Shown one piece after another: positions 1 to 10,450 of a stretch of DNA of 64,000 nt; positions within the stretch are counted from its first letter, which is position 1, and each line of letters begins with the position of its first letter. Location: assembly GCF_945859685.1 (NCBI RefSeq), contig NC_079147.1, positions 133,573,645 through 133,637,644 on the forward strand, written 5' to 3'. The notes beneath the pieces were generated by a model. It was given only the letters and a program-made list of their open reading frames with translations. It was not told the origin of the DNA and did no database searches. A program made the position numbers and the translations under genes. Source of the DNA: Eupeodes corollae (lineage: Eukaryota; Arthropoda; Insecta; Diptera; Syrphidae).

Positions 1-705
1 CGGCAGAAAGGATCTTATATGCAATGTTAAGGAGACTCATGCCTCTGTAGTTGGCGCAATTCAGGAGTCTCGTTTCTTAAGTATAGGACAAACAATGCTC
101 ATATTCCACTCATCGGGCATGCTTTCTTAGTACCAAATATTGCTGATGAGTTGCCGCCGTAACATTAATTATCAGGATAGACCGCGGTACTACTATTATA
201 TTTCCCTGATTGTCTGTACAGGCTTCGGTTCGTGACTGGGAGATTATTTTCACTTTTTGGTAAAATCTACGAACCTCATTCCTGTTGTGACATTCCTTTG
301 TGTCCTCGATTTCACGATTCTCATGATTCCTTTTTTCCATCTAAGGACCCGGTGTTCATTTCTTCTCTTCTGATCGTAGAGCTTTCGAGCAGCTCTGGTC
401 ATTATGTGCAGCGCCGGTTTGTGTGTCTGTTTCTTAGCTCCGTTCGCTTCTCAGCACCCGTTGTCAAACCAGGATTTCGTCCAAGATCTCGCAGAATATA
501 TCTTTGATGTCTTCATCTTTCTCCTCTGTTGGAGCATGCTTCATATGAGGCTAATGTTGGCAAATTAATCTTTTATGTTCCAACAACAAATCCTCACCCA
601 AATAGTCTCTGCCTTTGTTTTCAATAGGGATCGCCGTAGTGTACATCACTTTCTTCTAATTTACGTTGTCCGGTCCATCCCATTGCACCGTTCTTCTTAT
701 TTCAT
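1..705 (-). mobile_element. RTE-like LINE relic (endonuclease fragment, linker and RT start)
   Basis: This is a decayed non-LTR retrotransposon read on the minus strand. Its left edge (about 1-66) reverse-complements to sequence nearly identical to the RT region at about 13,855-13,920, encoding NCANYRG. Around 230-400 the minus strand encodes an Arg/Lys-rich linker ending FYQKVK, followed by a segment like the start of the LINE at 13,449. Around 480-700 there are short pieces of an AP-type endonuclease (HAPTEEKDED) in shifting frames, with stops. The endonuclease is internally deleted, since the HAPTEE segment runs almost directly into the WFDNGC linker. The copy runs off the window, so its 3' part is not visible. 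Clade assignment (RTE-like) is inferred from motif wording and from the short tandem-repeat 3' tail of a sister copy. Confidence 0.75.
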
Positions 706-1144
706 TTGCTTGTTTCAAAATCAGTAAATCAATCGTATACGAGATTTGTTGGTGCTTCGCAAGTAAATATGTTTACGTGGTCGGGAAGTTACCCTGACGG
801 GAGCCGTATAACCGCTACTTACAGGTCTGGGCTCCGAATATGTCGTAGAAGCCCTATATAAGGTGATCACTAAGTATTTGTTTGAAAGGAGGAGGAGAAA
901 ACAATGATTGAGTAAACTGTTGTTCATGATTTAACCGCCTGTAAACGACATCAGATTGTAAGGTAGCAGAATTTTGATATAGTTTTAATTCGATGAAGTT
1001 CAACAATATTGCGATTAATTTATACTGAAAAGCTCATAGTTGACCTTCCTGCAAAGCTGAGCTCATTTGGACAAAGGAAATATAGGATTTGAGCAAGAAA
1101 TATGGAATTGTTGCAGTTGTAAGAATACTGAAAGACCTTGACAT
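706..1144. other. AT-rich spacer between two LINE relics
   Basis: No convincing gene is visible. A 68-codon minus-strand ORF at 721-927 has no recognisable domain and may be degraded LINE 5' sequence. Confidence 0.4.
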
Positions 1145-2215
1145 ACACAATTTGCTGGCCCGGATAGTATCAACCCATTGTTCTGATGAGGTGTTCCTCA
1201 GCGCTGGCAAACCAAGGTGTAGGCTATTCTATCATTCGTACTCTACAAGTATCTTTCCAAGTCCCTAAAAAAGGTGATTCCTCCACCCTTTCGAACTTTC
1301 GTTCAATAGCATTCACGTTCATTCTTTCCAAGGTTATGGCAATGCTGATTAATTATCAGATTAAGAAATATCTCGAAGAACAAAAGCTTCCTAATGACCG
1401 GCAATATGCCATTCGTAGCAATAGGTCCAGCGGTAATTCGATGGTTTATATAACCGAACAGTATGAAATCGTTTTGAAGAAAGTAAGATATTTCAAACGC
1501 ATTTGATAGAATGTGGCAACAACTCCTCTTAACGAAAATGCGTGCTTTTGGTATTGATAAATCTCGTCTTCGATGGATTAGGAAAACTACTTTTATAATC
1601 GTTCAATTGAAGTCGTATTAAATAGTTTAAAAACTGAAACACATAAAATATATGCTGTGTTTTGTCTCCGACTCTCTTCCATATATTGATAAACGATCTC
1701 TTGTCCCTCATTTCCAATCCATTCAACTGTTTCACTGACGATTAAACCCTCAGCTTTTCACATCTTTTTCGAGATTAAGATCCTTTCTCTTCGGATGTGA
1801 AACTTCAACGGCACCATATTATAGGCTTATTAAATTCCTATCTCTACAGCATTATTTAATGTTTAATTACATGCCGTGTAGAGTAATACTTCAAAAACTC
1901 TATGCTGTTTCCTGTAGTTAAAACGTAACCCACCCCCATGCTGCTATCCATGATTGGCACCAGCATCCTGGAAACTAATCAACTTTCAATACTCGGTATG
2001 TGTATCATAGATCACGTCTTATGGAATGATCACATAATCGATATTTCAAATGTGCAAGACATTTTTTACCCCTTCTAATCTGAGAGATTCGAAAATGATA
2101 GGCTATAATTTTTTTATATAACCGAAACATTTACATTACTCGAACATCGTACCGGCGCAATGTTTCATGACTTTCGTTGTTTTGCAGATACTGTTACAGA
2201 AAATGTCCTGCTTTT
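1145..2215 (+). mobile_element. CR1/Jockey-like LINE reverse transcriptase relic
   Basis: This is a non-LTR RT different from the RTE-like family. At 1186-1506 one frame reads VPKKGDSS, then a SKVM-type segment, then a LNDRQY-like motif. Those are the fingers and palm signatures before the catalytic Asp box. At about 1520-1580 the text KMRAFGIDKSRLRWI appears in another frame. At about 1690-1760 a palm-like box reads CFTDD followed by a stop. At about 1985-2050 there is an LSILGM...LWNDHI segment and then an LEHR motif, typical of the region after the palm. Frame changes and stops rule out activity. A sister relic lies at 20,841-21,600. Confidence 0.7.
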
Positions 2216-5099
2216 CCCTTTACATTTTAATATGCAAAATTTTAATTTTAATTTACTTCACTATTTTCCAAGCACTCTCACTGTGTTAAAACGTAAAAAT
2301 GATAAAGGCAATAAACTATAAAAAATACAAAGTTGCGATTACAACAACATAAATGCATCCGGATATATGGAGATTGAACGCTGAATGAGACCTAAAATTT
2401 GTATGTAAATCATACCACATACCGGTATTGTACTTACATACATACATATTTTGAAAATCTAACGGATATCTCGTCTTGTTTCTGAACTTAATTTGCTTAT
2501 TTGTTATATTCACATCGCAAACTAAAGCTTAGATATTTCTACTACATTGAATAGAGGAATACACTGATATACCACATTGAAATCCTTTCTACGTTCTTCT
2601 CATCGAAAACCCAAAAAGTGCAAATACTCAAGGAAAAAACTTTTAATTAGAGCCAATGACAAGAGAAAGCCACAAGAACAGCAATAAAATCTCCCGAGCA
2701 CAAAACAGAGGTTCAAGCAAAATAAATAAATTAAACAAAAAAGCAAACACCACATTGGCACACAGATGTTCCACGAGTCTATGATGCTTTCGAAAATTAA
2801 GCCATAGCTATTCGACTCGACTCATATTAGAAGGGAAAAAGGATTCGAAGAAAAGGAAAAATAACTTTCACTAGTACCATTATCAGCGTAATTATTTCCG
2901 TTTCCGTAAGCCCGATAGCTTCCTGCCTTGGATTCCATTCCAAAAGTATTTCAGACAAAAAAAAAAACAGAAATACCTTCCTACACTAGGAACAGGATAC
3001 TAAGAGATGACGACAAGAAAAACAGTAGAAGCAGAAGCTAACAACAATTTTTGCTTAATTAAAGTTTTGTCTGATTATACGACTATGAATGTTCATGTGA
3101 GCGGCATCCAACATTAGGAAGAGCAATTCTTTTTTATGATGGCGTATACCTATGGAATGTATAAAAGATATCCTTTATCCTGACCAAGGTAGATCCTGTT
3201 TGTGTTAACTTAATCGTTAACCTCTTTGTTTTGTTGAAAAGTTATGTGATGAACTATAGCCACTCGAAGAGCAAGTTAATTCGAGTTAAGACTATAGGAA
3301 GATTGGGAAGGAACACAACATTGAACTTGTTTGAATTTTAGAGATTGGGCTCTAGATTTTATGTATGATTCCGGTCCTGATTGGTGTGGTACGTATATTT
3401 TGTGTTGATTAAAATTTAAAGAAAAGACAGTTAAATCCAATAAATTGGTTTCCGAAAAAAGAAGGCATATAACTATTATCCTTGTCTGTGTCTAAATTTT
3501 GGCTAAAAATAATAATAACGATTTTGTGTTTGGGGCTCAAAGAATCAATACATTTTTGTATCTTTAAACTAACAACAAAAAATTACATGGAATCTGTATA
3601 AAAATTAAATCTATTTGACAAAAGCACATTACAAAATTATCTGTAGCTTTTTTGTGTTCATAAGTAACATCAAAAAGGGAGTTACAATTTTTGTAATTTA
3701 CTACTTAACTTTTTTGTAAGCAAAAATGTTTTAAGAAACTTATAGATTTTATTTCAACACCTCTTTTATGTTTGTCATTTTAGATAGAGTTCTTATTTTC
3801 TGCTAAGACTAGTAAAATCAATGTTGTAAGCTTCTTTACATCAGCTTAATTAATTTTTTGTACAAAATTAAATTCGATTAATTTTATCCCAAAAAAACGC
3901 TAATAATTATAATAATTCATTATAAAGTTTGAAAGTTAGTATTATGTGTGAAACAGCATTGAATTGACCATCACGTGAATATTTGCAAGCATAATAATTT
4001 AATTTTGCTCTTGAAGCACGATATGTGGCTTGGCCAGAATCACCATTTTTAAAGTAGGTTTTAACAATTTGTATGGGTTGTGCAATAGATTAGAATAGAA
4101 TATTTTTTGTTTTCAAGTATTAAGTTTACAATTAATGTTTCTAAACATAATAAATAGAATTTCGCCTTGGTTTGCAACGTCTGCCAGATGCCAACTTATT
4201 TTTAATCTGTTTAATTTTACTAAAAACTTTTCTTTATAAAGAAGCTTTAATAAAAATAACATAATTTTCTATTTTAAATTAAAAATATTATACACAAGTG
4301 ATTTTACATCATAAATATTTGCTAATATTTGGGGTTTACATACATTAATTTTCATTACAATGTTAATTCAAATTTCCATAAATTGCAAAAATTGATATTA
4401 ATTGAATATATGCAATGCATTTAGGAAAAAAAACAAAAAAACTTTTATACAATTTGCCAATCGTCAACAAAATCCTTTCTAAACTTTTTGATTTCAATGC
4501 AATTTCGGCCGAGGATTTTCCAGTTTTCTCCATTTAGGACAAATATTGACTGTGCTTATGTTAATACTTTTTTTTTTGAAAATATACAAATCTAAAATCT
4601 TTCTTGTTCTTGCTGGTAACACAAGGAGCAAAGTGTTCTCCGGTTGTTGGTAAGGTCTATAGTTGAAATTGAGTAGCTCTCTTCTAAAACGGAAAATGTT
4701 TGAGATATCCATTTTCGTAAATGTCAGACTTTCAGCTGAAAAACAAATTGGTTTGACAACTTAGTTTGACAGATGTCGAATTCCCGCTCTATACTTCTGA
4801 AACCGCAAAATGTATAACCCGTTATTAGCAAAGACGCACATTGAACTGCGGTTGGTCTTGCGTTTTGCACTGAATCCGCCTTTGATTTTGTTATTGAATT
4901 GGATTATCTCTGGAATTTTCTTTTGTTCAGGAAGAACAGTATCATGTTCTCCGTTTTGCAGTTTTCAACCTAAATCATTAAACGTAAAAAGTTGAACGTA
5001 GTGATGTAGTTTCCCTTTAATACTTTTACTAAATCCAGTATGACACGGTCACCTTGGTTGCTGTCAGCAACACCTCTGACTTTGTTTATTAAATATAGC
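2216..5099. other. AT-rich intergenic DNA, no recognised gene
   Basis: Long A/T runs and short ORFs only. A 72-codon minus-strand ORF (4,494-4,712) and a 61-codon plus-strand ORF (4,810-4,995) start back to back in a slightly more GC-rich patch. Neither shows a known domain, and I cannot tell them from chance ORFs. Confidence 0.4.
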
Positions 5100-5417
5100 A
5101 GAATTTTCCAAAGTAGTACCCGTGGCATGATAATTAGTGGGTTTGACTTGTGCCTGAAGTCTTGGGTTCGATCCTTGCCTATACCATCTAAAGTTTTTTT
5201 CACGGGTACTGCCTCTTGCTAGAAATTGACAAATTCTGCAAGAGTAATTCTTGTCATGAAAAGTGCTTTCTCAAATTAGCCGTTCTGATTTGGCTAAGAC
5301 TGTAGATCGCCTCCATCATGACAACAGTACTCGTACTCAGTTGAGAGGTGTGAGTCAGTAGGACCTAGTTCTCAACGGACAGTTGCGCCACCTAATTTTT
5401 ATTTTTAGAATTTTCCA
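5100..5417 (+). mobile_element. Full-length tRNA-derived SINE, copy A, with 11-bp target-site duplication
   Basis: The SINE body is 5,111-5,406 (about 296 bp) and is flanked by perfect 11-bp direct repeats AGAATTTTCCA at 5,100-5,110 and 5,407-5,417. The 5' head has a tRNA-like RNA polymerase III promoter: an A-box-like GGCATGATAATTAGTGG near 5,123 and a B box GGTTCGATCC at 5,165-5,174. The body begins at CACGGGTACTGCCTC near 5,200. The 3' end reads GTTGCGCCACCTAATTTTT, so the tail is T-rich rather than poly(A). The head also carries the aspect of a tRNA gene, but no cloverleaf with a 3' half is present. Four other copies occur at 13,171, 18,489, 31,975 and 35,848. Confidence 0.85.
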
Positions 5418-6338
5418 TACGTATAGGAAATTTTGGCACAAGTACACATCCAAATTTCAACCCGTTCTTTTTAAGCTAATTTGACAAATATTGACTGAAT
5501 GAGCATCAACCATGAAACCCAAGTTGTTGCTTATTGACAGTAACACATGACGATGGGTTAAAGAACAATCGCAGCAATTCAAATTATTTGTCCCATAAAC
5601 TTCTAATTAAGGAAAATTTGTCCTTTGGGTCGAAATCGGCCTAACCTTACGTACTTAATTAAAACAAAAATCATAGCCAACTTAGTTTTTAAACCTAAAA
5701 CAGTTTGAATTCGATGCATACGAACGCAAAAACTATGGGTCGTAAACTGCACAAACGTAGGTCAACGGCACAATTGTGTTCTAAAATTTGAGCCTACAGC
5801 TCAGACTGTAGATTCAATGGTTTTAATAATACAGTTGTTCAAAAGTTAGATCAAATACATTTTTAAACTTATTATAAAATACCAAAAACAAGACCAAAAT
5901 AGAAAGGAGGTCTATTTCTTCAGTGTATGGTAGGAGGTACATTTGTTAGAAAATTAAGTTGACATACAAAGTAAAATTACCTAACACCATAAACTTACAG
6001 TATTTTTGTCCATAGTCTCAAAAAAATCAGAGATAAAAACAGCGGACAGGGGCATGGGCCACGTCTGTAGATCCTTTATATTTATTACAAAATGCAAAAG
6101 TATTTATGTTATCTAAATTATAGTGACTTTCTAAGAAAGTCAGAATTATTTCCAACTTGTTCTATGTAATACACAAACCATTATATTTTATGCTAACGTT
6201 TTTATGTTCTGTACTTTGAAAACAATTATACAAAGCGGCATTGGTCGGTTTGTCGAAAAAGCTTATATGATTCTGAAACAGTAACGATCTATTACTTCAA
6301 CTTTAGATTATTGATAATATGTGTGTGTACATGTATTA
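5418..6338. other. AT-rich spacer left of the CMC transposon
   Basis: No gene or clear repeat is visible. This is the left flank of the transposon insertion. Confidence 0.4.
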
Positions 6339-6340
6339 TA

Positions 6341-6846
6341 CACACAGAAAAATAATCTAATGTAAAATTAACACGACAAATTATTGTTTTTACAATGGTG
6401 CACAGTTTTTAAATCAACTTTTTTTTCATTTAGATTTGAAATCGTTTCGTTTTAAATTGATATTTTTAGTGATTATTTTAAGATGAATGCTTTTTGAACT
6501 GTCATTATTATTAATTAAGAGTTGATTTTAAAGTATTTCGTTTAAAATTAACTTTAAATCAGATTAAAAAAAGTAAATCATGTTGAAATGAAAGGGAATC
6601 GTGTTAATAATCGGATTAAAACAGAAAACAAACGCAATGTAAAATCAACACGAAAGATTATTTTTCCTTTAGTATTTAATCAACATGAAATCGTTTAAAT
6701 AAAAAAGTACGTCATGTTGAAATAAAACGGAGTCGTGTTTACATTCGGATTAAAACATAAAATGTTAAATCAAAACGATGCATTATTGTTGCTTTTGTAT
6801 TCAATTAACATGAAAACTTTTTAGAAGATCGTCAATCGAATTAAAA
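6341..6846. repeat. Left terminal inverted repeat and subterminal repeats
   Basis: After the terminal CACACAGAAAAA, three related units begin with AATGTAAAAT/AATGTTAAAT at about 6,360, 6,636 and 6,761. The last two are about 125 bp apart. The words CAACACGAAA, CAACATGAAA and CATGTTGAAAT recur within them. They occupy almost the whole 5' leader of the transposase ORF. In CACTA-type elements such repeats are where the transposase binds; that role is inferred here. Confidence 0.65.
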
Positions 6847-9243
6847 ATGTTGTCTTGCTTTATTTGCAACCAAGAAATAAAAGACTTGAAAAATTTAATA
6901 CAACATTTCAAAATTGTTCATTTTCTTAATTCAAATAGCACAATACAATGTAAACAGAATACCTGTGCACAACAATTTTCAAGTTTTAAAACTTTTAAAG
7001 TTCACATTAATCGCATGCATCCTGGGCATTCTAATGAAAATTTCATAAATAAAATGACTAGTCAACCAGCGTTTTTGAATCAGAATGATTTAAGTATTCA
7101 CAATGAAGAAAAAAATACTAATTCAACAGTTCCAAATGTCACTGATTTTGAGATCAATTCGAAAATAACTAGTTTGAAAGAAAAAGCATTTGATTTTTCT
7201 TTATTTTTATACTCTGAGCCGATGATGCCGCGAAAAGAAATTCTTATATATATTCTTATGTTGAATATATTTTCCAATCTTTCAGATTGCATTCAAGCAA
7301 TTTCAGAAAACTCAGATTTGAAAAAATATATGAAAAGTATTCTAGAATTTTGTCGAAACCCTTTTACAGATATTTCAACTGAATATAAATTTTTTAAAGT
7401 ATTAGAAGAAAAAACCCTTTTTAAACAACCCATTTGTTCAACTTTCACACATCAAGTAACCGAACGAGTACGACACGGAAATCCTGTCTTGGATGTAAAA
7501 ACATTTAATTGTCACTATATGCTCCTGCACTTTCAATTAAAAACTTTTTTTCAAATACCTGGGATCTTAGATATGACTTTACAAAACATGGAAAAACTAA
7601 AATTACAAAATACTATAACAAATTTTGTTAACGGAGACGTTTTCAAATCCCAACTATCTCGTTTTCCTAATGATATTATAATACCTTTATTCATATATTT
7701 TGATGATTTTGGAATAAATAACCCCTTGGGCTCACATTCGAAATCAATATCTGCTGGATATTATAGTCTTCCAACTTTGCCTCAATTCGTTTTATCAAAA
7801 CTTGAGTTCATTTTTCATTTGGGATATGTAAACAGCAGTGATATTAAGACTTTTGGAAACTCATTAGTGTTCGATACATTAATACAAGAACTGAAATCCT
7901 TAGAAAATGAAGGCATCGAAATCATTACTCCTACAAGAAAAGAACGGATACATTTTGTTGTGGGAGCAATTTTGGGGGACAACTTGGGCTTAAATTCAAT
8001 ACTGGGTTTTATTAAATCGTTTAATTCAAAAAAATTTTGTAGAGTTTGTCGTCGTGAGCGTTGTGAAACACAAAGGGATAATACAGAAATTGATATTTCG
8101 CTAAGAAACAAAGAAAACTATGTTCTTGATCTTTCCGTGGAAGAATTCAAAGAAACCGGTGTGAAAGAAAATTGTATTTTCAATGAACTGCAAGCATTCC
8201 ATGTCACTGAAAATATTTCATTAGATCTAATGCATGACCTTTTTGAAGGGGTTTGCGTTTATGACATTTGCAATGTACTAATGCATTTAACTAACGAAAA
8301 CATATTTTCTTTAGATACATTCAATAGTCCAAGAAGATTATTTCCTTATGGTGAAGACGAGGTAGATAATATTGGTCCCGATGTAATTAAAGATACACTT
8401 CAAAAGTTTAATTTGAAAATGACTGCTCGGGAGATTTGGAACTTAACAGATTATATTCTTTTAATTATTGGGGATCTAGTACCTAGGTCGAATCGACACT
8501 GGAAGTTTTTAATTGCCCTTGTAAAAATATTAGACAGTCTTTTAAAAAATGAATACTCTACGAATAATTTGGAATTATTAAAATTATTGATAAGCGAACA
8601 CAACAAAACGTATGTACAGCTTTATGGAACACTGAAACCAAAAGCGCATTTCTTAGTTCATTATGCAAATCTTATAAAAAAGTGTGGCCCACCCAAGTAT
8701 TTATGGAGCTTAAGATTTGAGGCAAAACATAAAGACACTAAAAAGTATTGTCATAATATGACCTCCAGAGTAAATGTTCCGCTTACACTTTGTACAAAAG
8801 CTGGGTTAACTTTTGCAAAATTTTTAGTAGATAATAAAAATGGAATTTCAGATACTCCTATAATATGTTCTGAAAACATTATTCATCCTTACGAAAATCT
8901 TACAGACGTTTTTGTTCAAATGAACATTAGCATTGATGATATTGTGTTTTATGATAAAATAATTTTTTGTGGTCGAACTTATAAAAAAAATTGTTATATG
9001 ACTATTCAAAAGGACATTTTAAAGCTATATAAAACTCTGTATTTCAATAGAATTGGTCCTAAAATGTATGTTTTATGTCATGAAATAGAACTAAACTTTT
9101 TTGACAGTCATTTTCAATCATATGAAGTGGGAAAACTGAAAAAAGAAATGTTGTTGAAAGAATTTCAGGAATTCACAAGTCCGCCTTTAAATATATTTCC
9201 TATTAATAATGGAAAAACATATTTAAGAGATAAATGTATTTAA
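6847..9243 (+). CDS. CMC/Tnp2-like transposase with N-terminal C2H2 fingers, 798 aa
   Basis: This is a single uninterrupted frame, started at ATG 6,847 (context AAAAATG), just before the first zinc finger. Two C2H2 fingers are visible: C4-x2-C7-x12-H20-x4-H25 and C35-x4-C40-x12-H53-x4-H58, probably for DNA binding. The core contains FDDFGINNPLGSH (D286/D287), then GDNLGLNSILGF (D378), then a CRVC knuckle (C398, C401), LDLMHDLFEG (D460, H463, D464), and FEAKH (E625, H628). This order, an early acidic pair, a second Asp followed by a Cys pair, and a late Glu/His, fits the RNase H-fold DDE transposases of the CMC group (Tnp2-like proteins). It would cut the element ends and join them to target DNA in the nucleus. 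Which acids are catalytic is my inference. Length and lack of stops suggest it is coding. Codon use is very AT-rich, like its surroundings. A family relative without terminal repeats would instead be a domesticated gene. Confidence 0.8.
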   Translation: MLSCFICNQEIKDLKNLIQHFKIVHFLNSNSTIQCKQNTCAQQFSSFKTFKVHINRMHPGHSNENFINKMTSQPAFLNQNDLSIHNEEKNTNSTVPNVTDFEINSKITSLKEKAFDFSLFLYSEPMMPRKEILIYILMLNIFSNLSDCIQAISENSDLKKYMKSILEFCRNPFTDISTEYKFFKVLEEKTLFKQPICSTFTHQVTERVRHGNPVLDVKTFNCHYMLLHFQLKTFFQIPGILDMTLQNMEKLKLQNTITNFVNGDVFKSQLSRFPNDIIIPLFIYFDDFGINNPLGSHSKSISAGYYSLPTLPQFVLSKLEFIFHLGYVNSSDIKTFGNSLVFDTLIQELKSLENEGIEIITPTRKERIHFVVGAILGDNLGLNSILGFIKSFNSKKFCRVCRRERCETQRDNTEIDISLRNKENYVLDLSVEEFKETGVKENCIFNELQAFHVTENISLDLMHDLFEGVCVYDICNVLMHLTNENIFSLDTFNSPRRLFPYGEDEVDNIGPDVIKDTLQKFNLKMTAREIWNLTDYILLIIGDLVPRSNRHWKFLIALVKILDSLLKNEYSTNNLELLKLLISEHNKTYVQLYGTLKPKAHFLVHYANLIKKCGPPKYLWSLRFEAKHKDTKKYCHNMTSRVNVPLTLCTKAGLTFAKFLVDNKNGISDTPIICSENIIHPYENLTDVFVQMNISIDDIVFYDKIIFCGRTYKKNCYMTIQKDILKLYKTLYFNRIGPKMYVLCHEIELNFFDSHFQSYEVGKLKKEMLLKEFQEFTSPPLNIFPINNGKTYLRDKCI

Positions 9244-9588
9244 TTAAGTTCATGTTAAGATTCAAAAATCCAATAAAAATTAATAAATTAAAAGATATTT
9301 CCAATTTGTAATGGAAAAATATATTTTTGAAATTAATGTATTTTAATATATTTTTAAATAATAAAATAAAGAATGAATAATTTATAACATAAAAAAAATG
9401 CATTATGTATTTCTGTATGTATGTTTGTTCACAGGATCACCAACTCATCAGAACCCTTCATGTTAATTTAACATGAGCTTCATTTTAATTCAAAGTTAAT
9501 TCTCATCTTACTTTAAAATGAAAACATATTGATTTTTCGAGGAAAATTCAGGTTGTTTTAATACGACAAGGAATTATTTTGAAACTAA

Positions 9589-9900
9589 CTATCATGTTAT
9601 TTTGACATGAGAGCCATTTAGATTCAATTCGAATTTATATTTGTTTTAAGTTGAATATCAATTTGGTTTAACAGGGATCTTCGTGTTATTTCAATTATAA
9701 AATCAATTTGATTCAAAAGGATATGTGTATTATTTTAAGAGGAACTATCATGTTATTTTGACATGAGAGGCATGTTGATTCAATCCGAATTCTGATTTTG
9801 TTTTAAGGTGAATATCATTTTGTTTTAACAGGGATCATCGCGTTATTTCAATTTTAAAATCGATATGATTCAAGTGGATATGCGTATTATTTTAAAAGGG
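9589..9900. repeat. Right subterminal tandem repeats (156-bp unit)
   Basis: Two adjacent units begin with CTATCATGTTATTTTGACAT at 9,589 and 9,745, giving a 156-bp period. Each continues with related GATTCAATYCGAATT, TGTTTTAAG and AACAGGGATC words. Shorter echoes (TTCAACAGGAATCAACG) continue to about 10,030. They lie between the transposase stop and the right terminal inverted repeat. Confidence 0.7.
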
Positions 9901-10077
9901 TAGTCATTTTGATTCAACAGGAATCAACGAGTTATATCAATACGATAATCTTTTCAAATTAAGCTGATATCACGTTATTTCAAAACGAAAAGAATTTACG
10001 CTTGTCTTACAAGAAAATCATTTTAAATCAACACGAAACGCCATTAGAGCAAAATCATAGCAAAAAAATGTTGAATC

Positions 10078-10119
10078 ATTATTATTATTTTTGATTTTAC
10101 ACGATTTTTTTTCTGTGTG
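10078..10119 (-). repeat. Right terminal inverted repeat of the CMC-like element
   Basis: The reverse complement starts CACACAGAAAAAAAATCG and continues TGTAAAATCAA. This matches the left end with a few mismatches and one small gap. Confidence 0.7.
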
Positions 10120-10124
10120 TAGGA

Positions 10125-10450
10125 TTTTTCAATAAGGGCTGGTAGATGTTGTGTGTAGATGTCGTGGTGTTTGCTGTGTGGCACGGTGCTCCATCCTACT
10201 GGAACCACATGACGTCTAGACCCATATGGCTCAGTTTGGCTCATAAGCTCGGTGAGGTATAGACTGCCTCGGGCTCTGCTGTACACTTTCACTGACCACG
10301 GCGATGTTCTAGGCCGATGTTGCGTTCCTTGAACGTACCGGTGTTGGCAGATTATTTACTGAACCGGTCGTCTCAAATTTCGCCACCAAACTTTGAAGAG
10401 TCGAATGTTAAGGTCATTAAGCAATGCCCGCAACGTCCCGCGCCAATTTA
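10125..10450 (-). pseudogene. Tc/mariner-like transposase relic
   Basis: On the minus strand, about 10,440 down to 10,340 reads like the N-terminal helix-turn-helix (VAKFETTGSVN). It is followed at about 10,330-10,260 by an ENIAVVSESVQQSPRQSIP-like segment. At about 10,220-10,150 comes VMWFQ, a stop, then DGAPCHTAN, the motif holding the second catalytic Asp. The stretch between the DNA-binding part and this motif is deleted and frames shift. It is an inactive fragment of an IS630/Tc1/mariner superfamily element. It begins within a few bases of the right end of the CMC-like element. Confidence 0.7.

Larger units (their letters stand above)
6339..10121 (+). mobile_element. CMC/CACTA-like DNA transposon, apparently full length
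   Basis: The element runs 6,341-10,119 (3,779 bp). Its ends are inverted: CACACAGAAAAA at 6,341-6,352 and its reverse complement at 10,108-10,119. Similarity extends inward through a shared TGTAAAAT word. TA dinucleotides flank both ends (6,339-6,340 and 10,120-10,121), compatible with a 2-bp TA target-site duplication, though TA is frequent in this AT-rich DNA. Between the ends lie left subterminal repeats, one long transposase ORF, and right subterminal repeats. Terminal CAC and arrays of subterminal repeats are known for CACTA/CMC elements. With an uninterrupted ORF and both ends present, the element may be young; whether it moves cannot be read from the sequence. Confidence 0.75.

Noticed and set aside
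5113..5200. tRNA gene suggested by A-box and B-box sequences (also at 35,850)
   Set aside because: The boxes belong to the head of a SINE with target-site duplications. The 3' half of a tRNA and acceptor pairing are missing.
6847..9243. Single-copy zinc-finger host gene
   Set aside because: Terminal inverted repeats and subterminal repeat arrays closely bracket the ORF, so a transposase is more likely. Domestication cannot be fully excluded.
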